Assembly: GCA_002943765.1 (NCBI GenBank)
Contig: PQWQ01000034.1
Span: 62,001-126,000 of the forward strand
Direction: 5' to 3'
From: Psoroptes ovis
Taxonomy: Eukaryota; Arthropoda; Arachnida; Sarcoptiformes; Psoroptidae
Length of the DNA stretch: 64,000 nucleotides
How positions within the stretch are numbered: the stretch's first letter is position 1; the number at the start of each line of letters is the position of its first letter. A model generated the notes under the pieces. That model saw only the letters and a list, made by a program, of their open reading frames with translations. It had not been told where the DNA came from and did no database searches. Positions 10,256 to 21,477 of the stretch are shown one piece after another. Both the position numbers and the translations under genes were made by a program.

Positions 10256-11167
10256 ACGAGGCAAAGACATTAGTTTGAATTTCGGTTAATAGATTACAGC
10301 ATGTGATTCGGGTAAATATTCATAGTGGCATTCAATAAATTCCTTCATTTTGCATTCCCATGGGTTCTAAAATTTTCCAAAATAAAATTCACATTAAAAA
10401 AATGGCTTTGAAAAATTTGTTATTTCTAGAATATCAAATTGGGAATCATATGAGAACGACACATTACTACACATTACACATTGTGTGTAATTGACATACT
10501 GTCATTTATCATAAAAAAAATATAAGAAAAATCAAATTTGAATCAATTGAACTGACTATAACTCTCAATATTTTTAATTTCATTTTTTTTCGACCATTTT
10601 AGCATAAATGATTTTAAAATGATTTTGAATAATTCAATAATGTTTGCGTGTGTGTGTGTGTGAGTGTTTCAATATATTTGTATTTGATGAATTTAAATAA
10701 ATTGGATCCGATTCGTTCTCTCCCAAGTTTATTCTCTCCATCAAATCTATCCCATTATTATATATGACATAACGGAACTTAAGAAAATTATATTCAACTC
10801 TTAGATGAACAATTTCAAGCTAATATTTAAAATAGCCGTCATTCAGAGAATGATATGACACCAAATATGAATAATGAAATTGATTCTCGGCGTGCTACAA
10901 ATTGCACACAAGCACAAGGTCCTTTTATTGAGCAAAGAGCCAAATTTTTTTTTTAAATTTGGAATTTCGAGCCTAAATTTTGATCCTATTATTGGACCGT
11001 CACATATAAGAATGATTTTGGTAATGAAAATCACACAAATTGACAAATAAAAAAAAACAAAGTAATAAATAAAAATGAAACGAATTGTTCAAAAAAAAAA
11101 AAACACAAATAAATAATTGGCAGCGACAGCTTAATTATTCGAAACTCTGTGATTATTTTATTTATAA

Positions 11168-11335
11168 TACACGGTTTCAAGTTTTAATTCGGGATTTTAA
11201 AATTTATTTTCGTAGTTTTAAAATTGAATTTCGTAATTTCACCGGTTTAAAATTACATTCAAAACTATGAAAATCAACTTGAAAACTACGAAAATTAATT
11301 TAAAAACTCTGAATTAAAACTTGAAACACTCTGTA
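11168..11335. mobile_element. PalA element 2
   Basis: Starts ACACGGTTTCAAGTTTTAAT after TA and ends GAAACACTCTGTA. The right end has acquired an extra ACT before CTGTA. The central spacer reads TTTCACCGGTTTAAAATTAC. Confidence 0.85.
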
Positions 11336-11515
11336 ATTATCATTATTTCCATAACAAATCATGCTGTGTGCAAATTTTCATTCATTCATTGCATTCGACA
11401 ATTTGCTTTGGTGTGATAATTAATTTGCTTTTTTTCGATTGCTTGCTTGATGCTAATAATAATAATTTCACTGATTTATTATAAAATTCTAAATGGAAAA
11501 AAATATTAGATTGTC

Positions 11516-11588
11516 CGAAAAGTTTTGGCCGATTTTCATTAGCAACTCTATTGATTAAGCCGACGGAACTTTTCGGGCAACAGCCTAA
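11516..11588. mobile_element. PalB element 2
   Basis: TTAGATTGTCCGAAAAGTTT at the left and AACTTTTCGGGCAACAGCCTAA at the right (given here in two parts, AACTTTTCGGGC and AACAGCCTAA), flanked by TA. It belongs to the subtype whose middle reads CAACTCTATTGATTAAGCCG. Confidence 0.8.
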
Positions 11589-11870
11589 ATAAATAAAATC
11601 TTTAGTAATTGCAATTTGTGTGTGTAAATCGCTTTGTTTTTGGCAATCATGTTTTCACTTAAGTAAATCCCAATCAAAAATTGAAAAAAATGAACCGATG
11701 TGAGATCAACAACAAAACACTTTTAAATGAGCGAATAAAAATTTCTAAAAATAAGAAATAAACCTTAAATAATAAAGATTTCATTGGAAATACAAATAAA
11801 TATTCTCAAGTATATTCGCTGCTTATTATCGAAAAAAAAATCGAATTTGATTTTCATTTTGATTCGAATA

Positions 11871-11995
11871 TTGGGTTTCAAGTTCAAATTCGGAGTTTTG
11901 AAATTGATTTTAAACAGTAAAATTACGAAATTAAATTTAAAAACTACGAAAATCAACTTTAAAACTCCCTGAATCAAAACTTCAAAAAACCCTGG
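11871..11995. mobile_element. PalA element 3 (short form)
   Basis: About 125 bp. Left end TTGGGTTTCAAGTTCAAATT, right end TTCAAAAAACCCTGG. The middle units present in full-length copies are missing, giving a short form like the copies at 15951, 38493, 46301, 46964 and 49389. Confidence 0.8.
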
Positions 11996-12104
11996 TAAGC
12001 GAGACTACATGTAACTCCGAACAAACACAAATACACCGAAATGTTTGTCAAAATCATAATAATAATAATAATTGTGATGTTTCTACAAACAAACAACACA
12101 GAAT

Positions 12105-12271
12105 TACAGGGTTTCAAATTTTAATTTGTAGTTTTAAAATTAATTTTTGTAGTTTTCAAGTTGATTTTCGTAGTTTTGAATGCAATTGTAAATCGATGAA
12201 ATTACGAAATTTAATTTCAAAACTATGAAAATCAATTTTAAAACTACGAATTAAAACTTGAAACCCTGGTA
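12105..12271. mobile_element. PalA element 4
   Basis: TACAGGGTTTCAAATTTTAA to AAAACTTGAAACCCTGGTA. Well-preserved ends; the centre reads GCAATTGTAAATCGATGAAA. Confidence 0.85.
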
Positions 12272-12494
12272 TTATTTGTTCGTTTTTAGGTTGTTTAGGG
12301 GCCTGATATATGAAATAACGAACACACCAACACACACAAACACAAAATAAATATGAATCAATTTTTGTAAAAAAAGATAAAAATAAATGTTTTAAATTTG
12401 ATGATTGTGTGTGTATGAGAATACATTGAATGCACCAGAAAAACAATGCGCGCCAACTCTAGCATCCAACGAAGAAAAAAATTGGGGCCCTATT

Positions 12495-12660
12495 TACAGG
12501 ATTTCAAGTTTTAATTCGGAGTTTTGAAATTGATTTTCATAGTTTTAAAATTGAATTTCGTAATTTCACGGTTTAAAATTGCATTCAAAACTACGAAAAT
12601 CAACTTGAAAACTATGAAAATAAATTTCAAAACTCTGAATTTAAACTTAAAACCCTGTAT
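12495..12660. mobile_element. PalA element 5
   Basis: TACAGGATTTCAAGTTTTAA to TTAAACTTAAAACCCTGTA. It starts 225 bases after element 4, one of the closest PalA pairs in the window. Confidence 0.85.
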
Positions 12661-13149
12661 TCGTTTCACACACGCCGAAAATGAAATTGAAATGGAGTCG
12701 CCGCGTAAAAAATTTTACAAATTATCTGGACCGATTTTTGGTCTGCATCTGCTGTTCGGTTTTAAGAGATGTATATTGATTTCATTCATTCATTCATTTG
12801 CACACAATTGAATTGTACGAACACACAAAGACCAGACTTGATTCAAATCAAATTTTTAGTACCGAGCCAAGCCGAACCCGAACGGTCGATTGCATTCATG
12901 AATCAAAATTAGAATTTGAATTCAAATTCACATGTCATGTGTCCATCGCATTCAACTTGAAATTCATAATTCAATCAGTGATATTTATATTCAATTTTGT
13001 TTGAGGCAATCAATTATAATTTTCAAAACTTTGAAACTTTGAAAACATGTTCAGCTGATTTTGTTTTTTCGGGTATTTTTCATGGTTAAATAACTTCAGT
13101 TTATCATTAATGAACCAAACTGTGGTCCACACAAAAAACCCACGAAAAA

Positions 13150-14517
13150 ATGAGACGAAGAAAAAGTTCATGTCCAAATATTGAACCAAGACGTACATCG
13201 TCGACACCGAATCGTAATAGTATGAAATTAGATCTTTATATTGAAGATGATGAACTACATACAACACCGGTTCGCCGTAATTCACCATCACCAACATCGG
13301 TTCATCAACATCATCATGATCATCATCAAAATAGTAGTCGACGAAGATCATCATCATCCACCACAGCCAATAATACAATTGAAGATACTGCTGAAGAAGT
13401 TCTATGTCTTCGGCTGTTAAGCACTCGTACACGTTATCGTTTCGGTGGTCTTCGTATTAATCTCATTAGTCCAGTGTTTAATGTTAATAAACTGTTTAAT
13501 GTTGAATTTGATCAAGATAGTCAGATTGCATTGATTAAAAGTCAACAATCAAATATTGATGATTATCATGATCATAATGATGATCATGATGATGATCAAT
13601 CATATGAATCACCATCCGATTTACCGCTATTTCGAATGCCAAACAATATTTTTTCACAAAGATCATCATCGCCTCAGTACAAAGATAGCTCCAGCAACAG
13701 CAATAATAATAAAGGTGGTCGATGTGCAACCATTGTGATTGAACCAGAAAGTGAAGATCAAAAAGATGAAATCAGTAGACAGTTACCATTCTTAACGGCT
13801 AATTTAACCCTGTTAGAAGGTAATTCTTTATCATTCGATATAAAGGTTAATATTAGATTGTCCGAAAAGTTTTTGTCGATTTTTTCAATTATATTTTCTA
13901 CAATATAACCGGAGAAAAACTTTACGGACAACCTAAATGATCAATGATTTTTATTTATATTCTTACAATTAAATTATTTTATTTTGACAGATTCAATCGA
14001 TGCGAATGCTTACAACAAGAATCAACAGAATCAAATAAACAAAAGTCATCATCGTAATCATCAAACAGCACGTAGTCTTACACGTATAACGGAACCAGAA
14101 TCATCGACAGAAGAATCGGCGATGAATTGTCGTTACGTAGGAAAACGACATCAATCAACATCATCAATAAACAATCAAAACAGTGAAAATATTAAATTTG
14201 AAAGGGTTAAAGTTTATACAAATCTTGAAACACAAGAAACAACAATGATTCCAAATTCGAATCTTTTATGTGCTACACAACAACAACAACAGCCCCAACA
14301 GCAATGTTTATCACCATCAAATACAAACAATAAGAATAAGAAAAATAAGAAAAAAGATAAAAATTCATTCAAATTGAAAGATATGCGCCGCCATACACAT
14401 TTCTATTGTCATATGCCAACATCATTCAATTTATCATCATCATCCACCAGAGCCACCACAGCAGCAGCATCAGCTACAACTTCAACAACACAACCGCCAT
14501 CAAAACATGCCAATTAA
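13150..14517 (+). CDS. Ser/Asp/Gln-rich protein, unrecognised
   Basis: Two exons, 13150-13819 and 13991-14517, joined as GAA G + AT TCA, give 398 residues. The donor GAAG|GTAATTC at 13819 is chosen because the alternative GTTAAT at 13845 puts the second exon out of frame. The N-terminus is basic (MRRRKSSCPNIEPRRTSS). A more conserved-looking stretch follows (EEVLCLRLLSTRTRYRFGG, LRINLISPVFNVNKLFNVEF), then His/Asp runs, EPESEDQKDE, and in exon 2 a Gln run and a Lys-rich block (NKKNKKKDKN). Several RRxS motifs could be kinase sites. It is probably an intracellular regulatory or scaffold protein, but I cannot name it. The 171-base intron contains PalB element 3. Confidence 0.6.
13853..13936. 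mobile_element. PalB element 3 (intronic)
   Basis: TTAGATTGTCCGAAAAGTTT at the left and CTTTACGGACAACCTAA at the right. It fills half of the intron of the gene at 13150-14517 and starts 34 bases after the donor. The loop is of the ATATAACCGG type, with an unpaired TTCTACAATAT centre. Confidence 0.8.
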
Positions 14518-14564
14518 TCAAATTAATCAAATTCCAAATTTATCAAATCGGAATTGAATCAAAA

Positions 14565-14734
14565 TACAGGATAGTTTCAAGTTTTAATTCGTGATTTTAA
14601 AATTAATTTTCGTAGTTTCACAGTTGAATTTCGTAGTTTTGAATGCAATTTTGAATCGTTAAATTACGAAAATCAATTTGAAAAGTATGAAAATTAATTT
14701 TAAAACTACGAATTAAAACTTTAAACCTAATGTA
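14565..14734. mobile_element. PalA element 6
   Basis: Left end TACAGGATAGTTTCAAGTTT carries a three-base insertion (TAG); right end AAAACTTTAAACCTAATGTA. It lies 48 bases after the stop codon of the gene at 13150, so it probably falls in the 3' untranslated region. Confidence 0.8.
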
Positions 14735-15950
14735 AGTCACAAATTGGAAAATAGAGACACATTCATTTCTTAATTAATTTTTGAATGAAACTCAAATTCT
14801 TAAAGAAATTCGAAATATACAATTGGAATCATCATCATTTTCATTGAAATCAAATATATTTTTCGCCTATTCATTTAATTCAATTCAATTCAACCTGAAA
14901 ATTGTCGAACAAAAAAAAAAAAAAAAAAAAAATTCAATCGAATAATGGGAAGCCGAGCCATTAATACAATTAGATCAAAATATCACCAACACCAAATATC
15001 ATCATCATCAATGTTATTTCGTTAAATGTTAATATAATTAAACTATAATGATAACTGAGCTAATAATAATAATAATAATAATGAAATAAAAATAGAAATT
15101 TAAATTTTTCAAATAATGATTCTTCTATTGTTGTGAAGAGAGAAATTTCGAAATTTCGAATTTTCAAATTTTCAAATTTGAAATTTAGCAAGGTTATTGT
15201 CTGTATTTGGTTAAACAATGAAAGCTTGGGATTTTTTTTTTTTTTTTTTTGAAAAATTCTATCGATCCATCGATCAACTTGAATGAAACGAAAAGATATC
15301 AGATTGCAGAATTTGAATTGTGGAATTCCACAGAATTTAAAATTTTATTTTTTTTTCAATTTATAAAATCTATTCAATTCAATGTTCTACTGTTCATGAA
15401 ACTTGATGAACTTAATCCTTTCTTTGAAAATTTCGTAAAAAAAATTGCATTTCATTCAAATTTAAATTTTTTTTTGAATTGATTCAATTGATCGAATTGA
15501 TATAAAGGATAATATAATATGTTCAACATTATTCATGAAAGGACGCTGATCAAAAGGATCAATTTGATTTGATTTGAATAGAATAGAATATCGAATAAGT
15601 ATTTGAAATTCTTAAATTTTCGTATATGGAAAACGAGCTGCACTTGAAATACCGTGTTCACAAATGTTGACACACGAATATATAACTAGTTTCAATTTCA
15701 AAGCATTAAGCATTCATTTTATTCATTCATATTAATAGCCTCTTTGAAAATTTGTCATAGATTATGATCAAATATTGACAACATGAAAAGGGCAAAACAA
15801 ACAAACAAACCCTTTCATAAAACAAAAACACATATAATCTTCAAAGATTAAATCTACAAAGAACAGATGTGAATTTGATGGCTGCTGCTGCTAAAAAACA
15901 ATAAACCAATCTGCTAGTGAAATTTCATTGAAAAACATTGAATTTAATGT

Positions 15951-16073
15951 TACAGGGTTTCAAGTTTTAATTCAGGATTTTAAAATTGAATTTCGTAGTT
16001 TCACTGTTAAAAATTGCATTCAAAACTACGAAAATCAACTTGAAAACTACGAATTAAAACTTGAAACCCTGTA
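15951..16073. mobile_element. PalA element 7 (short form)
   Basis: TACAGGGTTTCAAGTTTTAA to TTAAAACTTGAAACCCTGTA, perfect 20-bp ends with TA on both sides. At about 123 bp it is the cleanest short form and a good reference for the termini. Confidence 0.9.
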
Positions 16074-17088
16074 TTCGTGTGTCAGAAGCATCATTACGCG
16101 TCTCTAAAGATGACAAATTAAGAATCACAAATCAGCTTGGAGCTGCTGATTTGAAGGTTGAAAAAAGTTTTCAAAAATAAAGAAAAAAACGAATTTTAAA
16201 CGAATTGAAAAGTTAAGAATAATCAAAGAAATAATAAAAGGGTTGATAATAATGATGCTAAAACATTAGATTGATATCAGAGAAAAATGAACAGAAACTT
16301 TTAAAACAGAAAATTAAAGAGTTAATTTGTATAGTTGTGTTCTTTTCTTATATTTTACGATCAATGTTGACAGTTTTATAATCATCATCATAGTGCTGCT
16401 TGCACACATATATTATATAAAATATTGAAATAATTTAATTGTGAATGCCAATCGTATTGTGTGGTAAAATGATAAATACAAAGTGTATGCTCGAAAAAAC
16501 TAAGACAGATCATGTCTTTTTTTATATTCAAATCTATGCTGGTTATCACCAGTGTCAAGACATGGTTAATTATGACTAAATTTCAACACAAAATGACAAC
16601 TAAAAATAAAGAAATCAAGAATGAATAATAATAATAATAATCTAAATATGCGGGAATATCATTGAATATTCAAATGCATCAAATGAATCGAATGAATGCA
16701 CGTAAATATGCAGAATACGAGGCTAATGGCTGTCATCTGAAATTCATTTAAAAATTTTCATTTTTTCATTCATTAACATTCGTGAATTATTCAAAAATTT
16801 TTGCTGCCGAACAAACAAAAAACAATCGAATAAAACGAATCGAGAAAGACATTGGGAAAATTATTGAGAAAAATAGAAATTGTCACTTTCAAATTATTAA
16901 TGATTAATAATTATTATTGACAATTAATAATTCATCATCATCATAAACACATTGAATGATGTTGTCAATGATATTGATGACAGCATTATATGTGTGAATC
17001 AATATATGTCAAATACAAGTTGTGAAATGATGATTGGCTTCACTGTAATGCATTTTTTTTCATTATTTTCAAATGAAATATAGAATGT

Positions 17089-17169
17089 AAAAGGTTGTAC
17101 GATAAGTTTTTGCCGGTTATATCATAGAAAATCATTGGAAAATCGGCAAAAACTTTTCGGACGACTCAA
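17089..17169. mobile_element. PalB element 4
   Basis: AAAGGTTGTACGATAAGTTT at the left and AAACTTTTCGGACGACTCAA at the right. Ends are decayed; the loop reads ATATCATAGAAAATCATTGG. Confidence 0.7.
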
Positions 17170-17310
17170 TAAATAAATTTAATTCAATATTTTTTTCGGT
17201 GGGGACAAAGTTTTGTTTGTTCAACAAAAAAAATTGAAAAGAATTGTGTTTTGTTTGATATTTAGGCGGTGGTTGGCTGCTCAATGTGTTCAAATTCAAT
17301 AATAAAATTT

Positions 17311-17343
17311 GATTTTTTTCAAATTTTAAAATTTGAAAAAATC
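17311..17343. repeat. 33-base near-perfect palindrome
   Basis: GATTTTTTTCAAATTTTAAA continues as ATTTGAAAAAATC, almost fully self-complementary with no spacer. It is unrelated in sequence to PalA and PalB. Confidence 0.6.
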
Positions 17344-17608
17344 ATAGCGAAGGTTGTTCAATGTTGAACACAATTGATTTTGTAGAAAATAAATCGAAAT
17401 TAATTTCAATTCTTTTCCATTCAATGGTCCATTTTACATTCGTTTCTTATGTGTGGAGGGGACCATTTTTTGTTCAATTTCTTATCTTAAAAACAAATGA
17501 AATCGAGATGAAATCTCGCTGATGCTGATGAAAAAACAACAACAACACTTGACAATTCTCGATTAATCGGGAATGCCTGTGAATGCCCCGAAAAAAATCT
17601 TGAAAATA

Positions 17609-17689
17609 TTAGGTTGTCCCATAAGTACTTGCCGTTTTTTGAATGAAAAAAAAATTTAAAAAACGGCAAGTACTTATGGGACAACCTAA
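17609..17689. mobile_element. PalB element 5 with perfect ends
   Basis: The left end TTAGGTTGTCCCATAAGTAC then TTGCCGTTTTTT is perfectly repeated in inverse at the right over about 32 bases, around a spacer of only about 17 bases, and TA flanks both sides. The CCCATAAGTAC variant differs from the other 12 copies, so this is probably a distinct and younger mariner-derived subfamily. Confidence 0.9.
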
Positions 17690-18592
17690 TATAATTCTCA
17701 AGTGTTTCAAATGATTTGAAAAAATTCAAATAACGGCCCTTAAAGAATTCTTCGGGTACCATTTCACAGGGAAAAACACTTATTTTCACAAAGAAAAAAA
17801 TTTCGTTTCAAGAAAATTCACAAAAGAATTTAATGTGCTTAATAATAATAATAATCAAGACAAATGAATCGTTTTCTTTATTTCTTTTGTAGCTCTCTTT
17901 AAACATTTAAGAAATTTTTTTCTAGGGTTTTCTCGGGGTTTTTCTTAGGGTTTTCACACAACATAAGAACATTATCGGAGAAAAAAAAACGCATATATAT
18001 TTGATTAATGAGTTACACTATATTCTGAAGGCTATGGGTATAACTTCTCCATTCACACACATAATCACATCATTAAAAGGTTTTCATTCATTTCATTTTT
18101 TATTTCTCAATATAAATCTATGGTTGTTACACAGGTCAAAGGCTTTATTTGTTTAAAGCATTAAGGCAATATTGCATGATGCATCTAAACAAGCATAATA
18201 TGAGAGAAATATTCCCAAGATACATTTTCAAAGACAGAGAAAAAAATAAATAAAGTGTTGGATGGAATGAATGAATCAATATTAATAGTTATTATCTTAT
18301 ATTTTCATTTTACGAGATTCATTTTCGTACAAATAAATGAATGAAAATTAATGCATTTTATGTAACACACATACATCAACAACACACACACAAAATGATA
18401 AATGTTTTTCATTCAAGCTCCTATTTTATATGGTCACATTAAGATTTTCTAAGATATAAGATTTTGGTTAAGGTTTCATTAATAAGAAAAAAACCCTATT
18501 GAAATGTCCATTGATTTCAGAAACAAACAAACATTTCAAATGATTTAATTTATTGATGGTTATAACCAACCAAAATAAGAGTCAAAGTTATA

Positions 18593-18672
18593 TGAGGTGG
18601 TCCTAAAAGTTTTCGCCGATTTACTGATTGAAAAACATGTGAAAATCGACAAAAACTTTTCGGACAACCTGA
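18593..18672. mobile_element. PalB element 6
   Basis: Left end GAGGTGGTCCTAAAAGTTTT is decayed, right end AAACTTTTCGGACAACCTGA is well kept. Confidence 0.7.
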
Positions 18673-19360
18673 TATTTTGTAATCAAGAAATTTGAAGATA
18701 AAAATAATGATAAGTAAATAATAAAAGTATTGTGGCATTAAACACAATGAAAAAAATATCAACAAAATAAATAAATATGCCACATCAAAATCTATTCTAA
18801 ATCATGATAAGTTTTTCATTATTATCTTGTCAAATACACAGATATATAACAGAGCAGATGAATGAGATAATATTAATGAATAGAATTAATTACTCTTCGT
18901 AATATTTAATAAGAGATATCATTTAATACATTGCAGAATAAAGAATTTTATTCATAATGCTTTTTATCCTGCACTTATCAATGGAGAAACTCAATGAAAA
19001 GCTTTCGCTGTGTTGTACACCCATATATTAAGTGCAATGACAATTACACCTGATGTTTATCATAATTAAATAGTTCTAAATTGAAAATTAAGATGATTTC
19101 ATACAAAAGAAACAGAAATCATCTTAAATAACTGCTGAAATTGTTTTCAAATATTAAAAATAGAAAAAAGCACATACCTTCTATCAATGGGTAATGTTAA
19201 TTGAAAAGTAGTATTCCTTATTGTCAAAATTACCAACAAAACATTATCGTTTATTGTCCTCCTATGGAAATATAAAATCATTATCATTATGAATTGAAAT
19301 ATTTCAAAGAATACTTACGTTTTGCTAATGGTAAATGATCGTCAAAAAAATATAGCAGAA

Positions 19361-19525
19361 TACAAGGTTTCAAGTTTTAATTCAGAGTTTTAAAATTGAA
19401 TTTCGTAGTTTTAAACATGAATTTCATAATTTCACCGTTTAAAATTGCTTTCAAAATTATGAAATTCAAGTTGAAAACTATGAAAATTAACTTTAAAACT
19501 ACGAATTAAAACTATTGAAACCCTG
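19361..19525. mobile_element. PalA element 8
   Basis: TACAAGGTTTCAAGTTTTAA to TTAAAACTATTGAAACCCTG. The right arm has a three-base insertion (TAT) in the AAACTTGAAA motif, as in element 12. Confidence 0.85.
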
Positions 19526-20036
19526 AAAAATAAATTATTATTGGACAAATGATGATGATTATTATCATTATCAGAATATTATAGAATTTGAAATTACTGT
19601 TGTTGCAGGGTGAGAAAATTTCACTGCTGTCGTTCACTATTCCATTATTATTAATAATAACCAAAAGAACATTAAATGATGCAGCATAAAAAAATGATAA
19701 TCAATTGTTTCGATAGTGTTTTGAGGTGTATTTGCTGCTGTTATTAATTTTTTAAAATCACAGTAAATTATAATAATAATGATGAACACAGATACTCACA
19801 GAATAGATCAGAACCACAAATGGTGGATGGATAGATACAAGGTGAATCGATTTTTCAATATTTGTTTGATTGCATTGTGTAAATATCATTGTTTATTCGT
19901 TGAACATGATTCGACGATATTTGCGCCTCAATATATTCGATCATATTCATCTATTCATGGTCTTGAGATTTCTTCAATTTGACTTGTTGTTAAACGATAA
20001 TATCAATTGATTTTCTACAAAAAAATCGCTCCAAAA

Positions 20037-20771
20037 ATGATTCGAAATAAATTTGATCAAATTCGTGAATATTTCAGGAGCAAATGGAACAATAAAAAAC
20101 ATGGTTCATGGGCCGAATTCTTCCAAAAGCGACATTTTAGTTTTCCATCATCATTATCAGAAATCGCGAACAGATGTCCGAATAATTTACAAACATATTT
20201 TTCCAATTATTGCGTCATATGTGTTATAATTCTTGTATATTGTCTGATAACATCACCATTGCTGTTGTTTGGAATTTTGTTCTATTCAATAATCAATTAT
20301 ATGATTATCAAACGTAATGAACAATTGGAATTATTCGGTAAAACATTATCACGTAATCAACAATTAATTGCGATATCCGTGGCATTCATACCGATTTTAT
20401 ATTTTCTTGGTCTGACCGTGACATTTTTCTGGGTAATTTTAAGTAATTTAATTGAAAATATTTTCATAATCAATTAATCGTTCTCATTGTGTTTTGCGCA
20501 GCTGGTCGGTGCTTGCACGTTTACGATTGCATTACATTCAATTTTCCACGAATCAATGAAACTTTCCGTTGAACAAATGAATTCGGTTAAAGTAATATCA
20601 AACAATGACGCACCAGCTGCTACTGGCGATAAGAAACCAACAATAACAGCATCTTCATTATCATCAAATAATGATGGTGGTACGAGTATATCTTCTGATG
20701 ATGATCCGCAACATGATAAACAGCCGGCACCAAGTCCTAGAAAAAAGAATGAAAGAGTTGATAATAATTAA
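20037..20771 (+). CDS. PRA1 family protein (RABAC1-like)
   Basis: Exons 20037-20432 and 20502-20771 join after TTT TTC TGG to give 221 residues; the ATG at 20037 is the first in frame. The PRA1 domain spans about residues 30-155: CPNNLQTYFSNYCVICVIIL, LITSPLLLFG, then the hydrophilic bend NEQLELFGKTLSRNQQL and the second hydrophobic pair (ISVAFIPILYFLGLTVTFFW, LVGACTFTIALHSIFHE). It aligns with human RABAC1 including the FW|LVGA junction. PRA1 proteins are four-segment ER/Golgi membrane proteins that bind prenylated Rab GTPases and act in vesicle traffic. The 65-residue Ser/Asp-rich tail after HESMK is longer than in human RABAC1. Confidence 0.85.
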
Positions 20772-21027
20772 ACATGTTTTAAATGGAATTGATTTACTAA
20801 CCAAGTTTTCAGAAAAATAAAGAAATAACTTGCGACAAATATTACCCAGGGTATAAAGGGTTGATTAATCGACGTAGATTGATGAATTTGTTCAATCATA
20901 TTGTTGATCTTATGCACTATTTTCATTTTTTGAAATTTAATCACCTTAAATCACCTTAAAATCGAATAATTATTCGCAAATTCGAAATTCGAATTATTTT
21001 CTTTTGTCTTTGTTCGAGCATAACAGG

Positions 21028-21042
21028 ATCACCATCTGGCGG
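21028..21042 (-). promoter_or_regulatory. Weak CTCF-like 15-mer
   Basis: On the minus strand CCGCCAGATGGTGAT matches 12 of 15 positions of CCASYAGRKGGCRSY. It lies 36 bases from the much better match at 21079-21093, making a pair on the same strand. Confidence 0.3.
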
Positions 21043-21078
21043 GCAAAAAGCTAAATAACAACCAACAAAAAAAAAACC

Positions 21079-21093
21079 ACTGCCATCTAGTAG
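21079..21093 (-). promoter_or_regulatory. Strong CTCF-like 15-mer upstream of ATP synthase beta
   Basis: On the minus strand CTACTAGATGGCAGT matches 14 of 15 positions of the CTCF core. It stands between the PRA1-like gene and ATP synthase beta, 385 bases before the latter's ATG. Confidence 0.45.
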
Positions 21094-21477
21094 CCGAAAT
21101 TTTCAATTTTTTCATGTAACATTATTAATGAATAGGCAACAACTAATTAAATAACTATAACCATACATTTTCAAAAGGTGACCGTATGCTGTTTTTGCTG
21201 TTGATGTGTGCTTGTTTTTTTACACATTAATAAAGGCACAAAATGTGTGAAGATTCGGCGCATTTGCTATCTGTGTGAATCGATGTATATAATGCCCTAC
21301 AAGCTTTTCTCCTTTGCATATAATCAGGTTCATATCCATTGGTTCTTCACCATTTATAAATACTTTGAGTGTAAACACATTGAGCATCGAACATTATTTG
21401 ATTTTCCAAAAAATTATTTTAAATTTTTAATCAATTGAAGTTTGATTAATCAGCACCACATAAGGCCAAGCAAAAAC

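Larger units (their letters stand above)
9490..13149. other. Gene-poor region with satellite array and MITEs
   Basis: 3.7 kb without a supportable gene. It contains the 44-bp tandem array (9700-10255), a GT microsatellite near 10632-10650, four PalA elements (11168, 11871, 12105, 12495) and one PalB (11516). The longer reading frames here run through the palindromes or are antisense shadows of the gene at 13150. Confidence 0.6.
14518..20036. other. 5.5 kb gene-poor region
   Basis: No reading frame with coding character was found. It holds PalA elements at 14565, 15951 and 19361, PalB elements at 17089, 17609 and 18593, a 33-base perfect palindrome at 17311-17343, a run of about 20 A at 14911-14930 and (AAT)n tracts near 15064-15080. 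A hairpin of TAAGATGATTTC and GAAATCATCTTA lies at about 19089-19126. Confidence 0.6.
20772..21477. other. Spacer upstream of ATP synthase beta
   Basis: 706 bases between the PRA1-like stop and the ATP synthase beta start. It holds the PRA1 3' end (AATAAAG near 20816) and two GC-containing CTCF-like sites at 21028-21042 and 21079-21093. The short frames in it look random. Confidence 0.5.

Noticed and set aside
13010..13432. 140-codon minus-strand frame
   Set aside because: It is antisense to the first exon of the gene at 13150-14517, and its Asp/Val-rich peptide is the complement of His/Asp codon runs.
13820..13850. Alternative donor GTTAAT at 13845 for the gene at 13150
   Set aside because: It would put the second exon out of frame, whereas GAAG|GTAATTC at 13819 keeps the frame and fits the consensus better.
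20007..20036. Upstream extension of the PRA1-like frame
   Set aside because: It begins with a non-ATG codon in a poly-A leader; the ATG at 20037 is the first plausible start.
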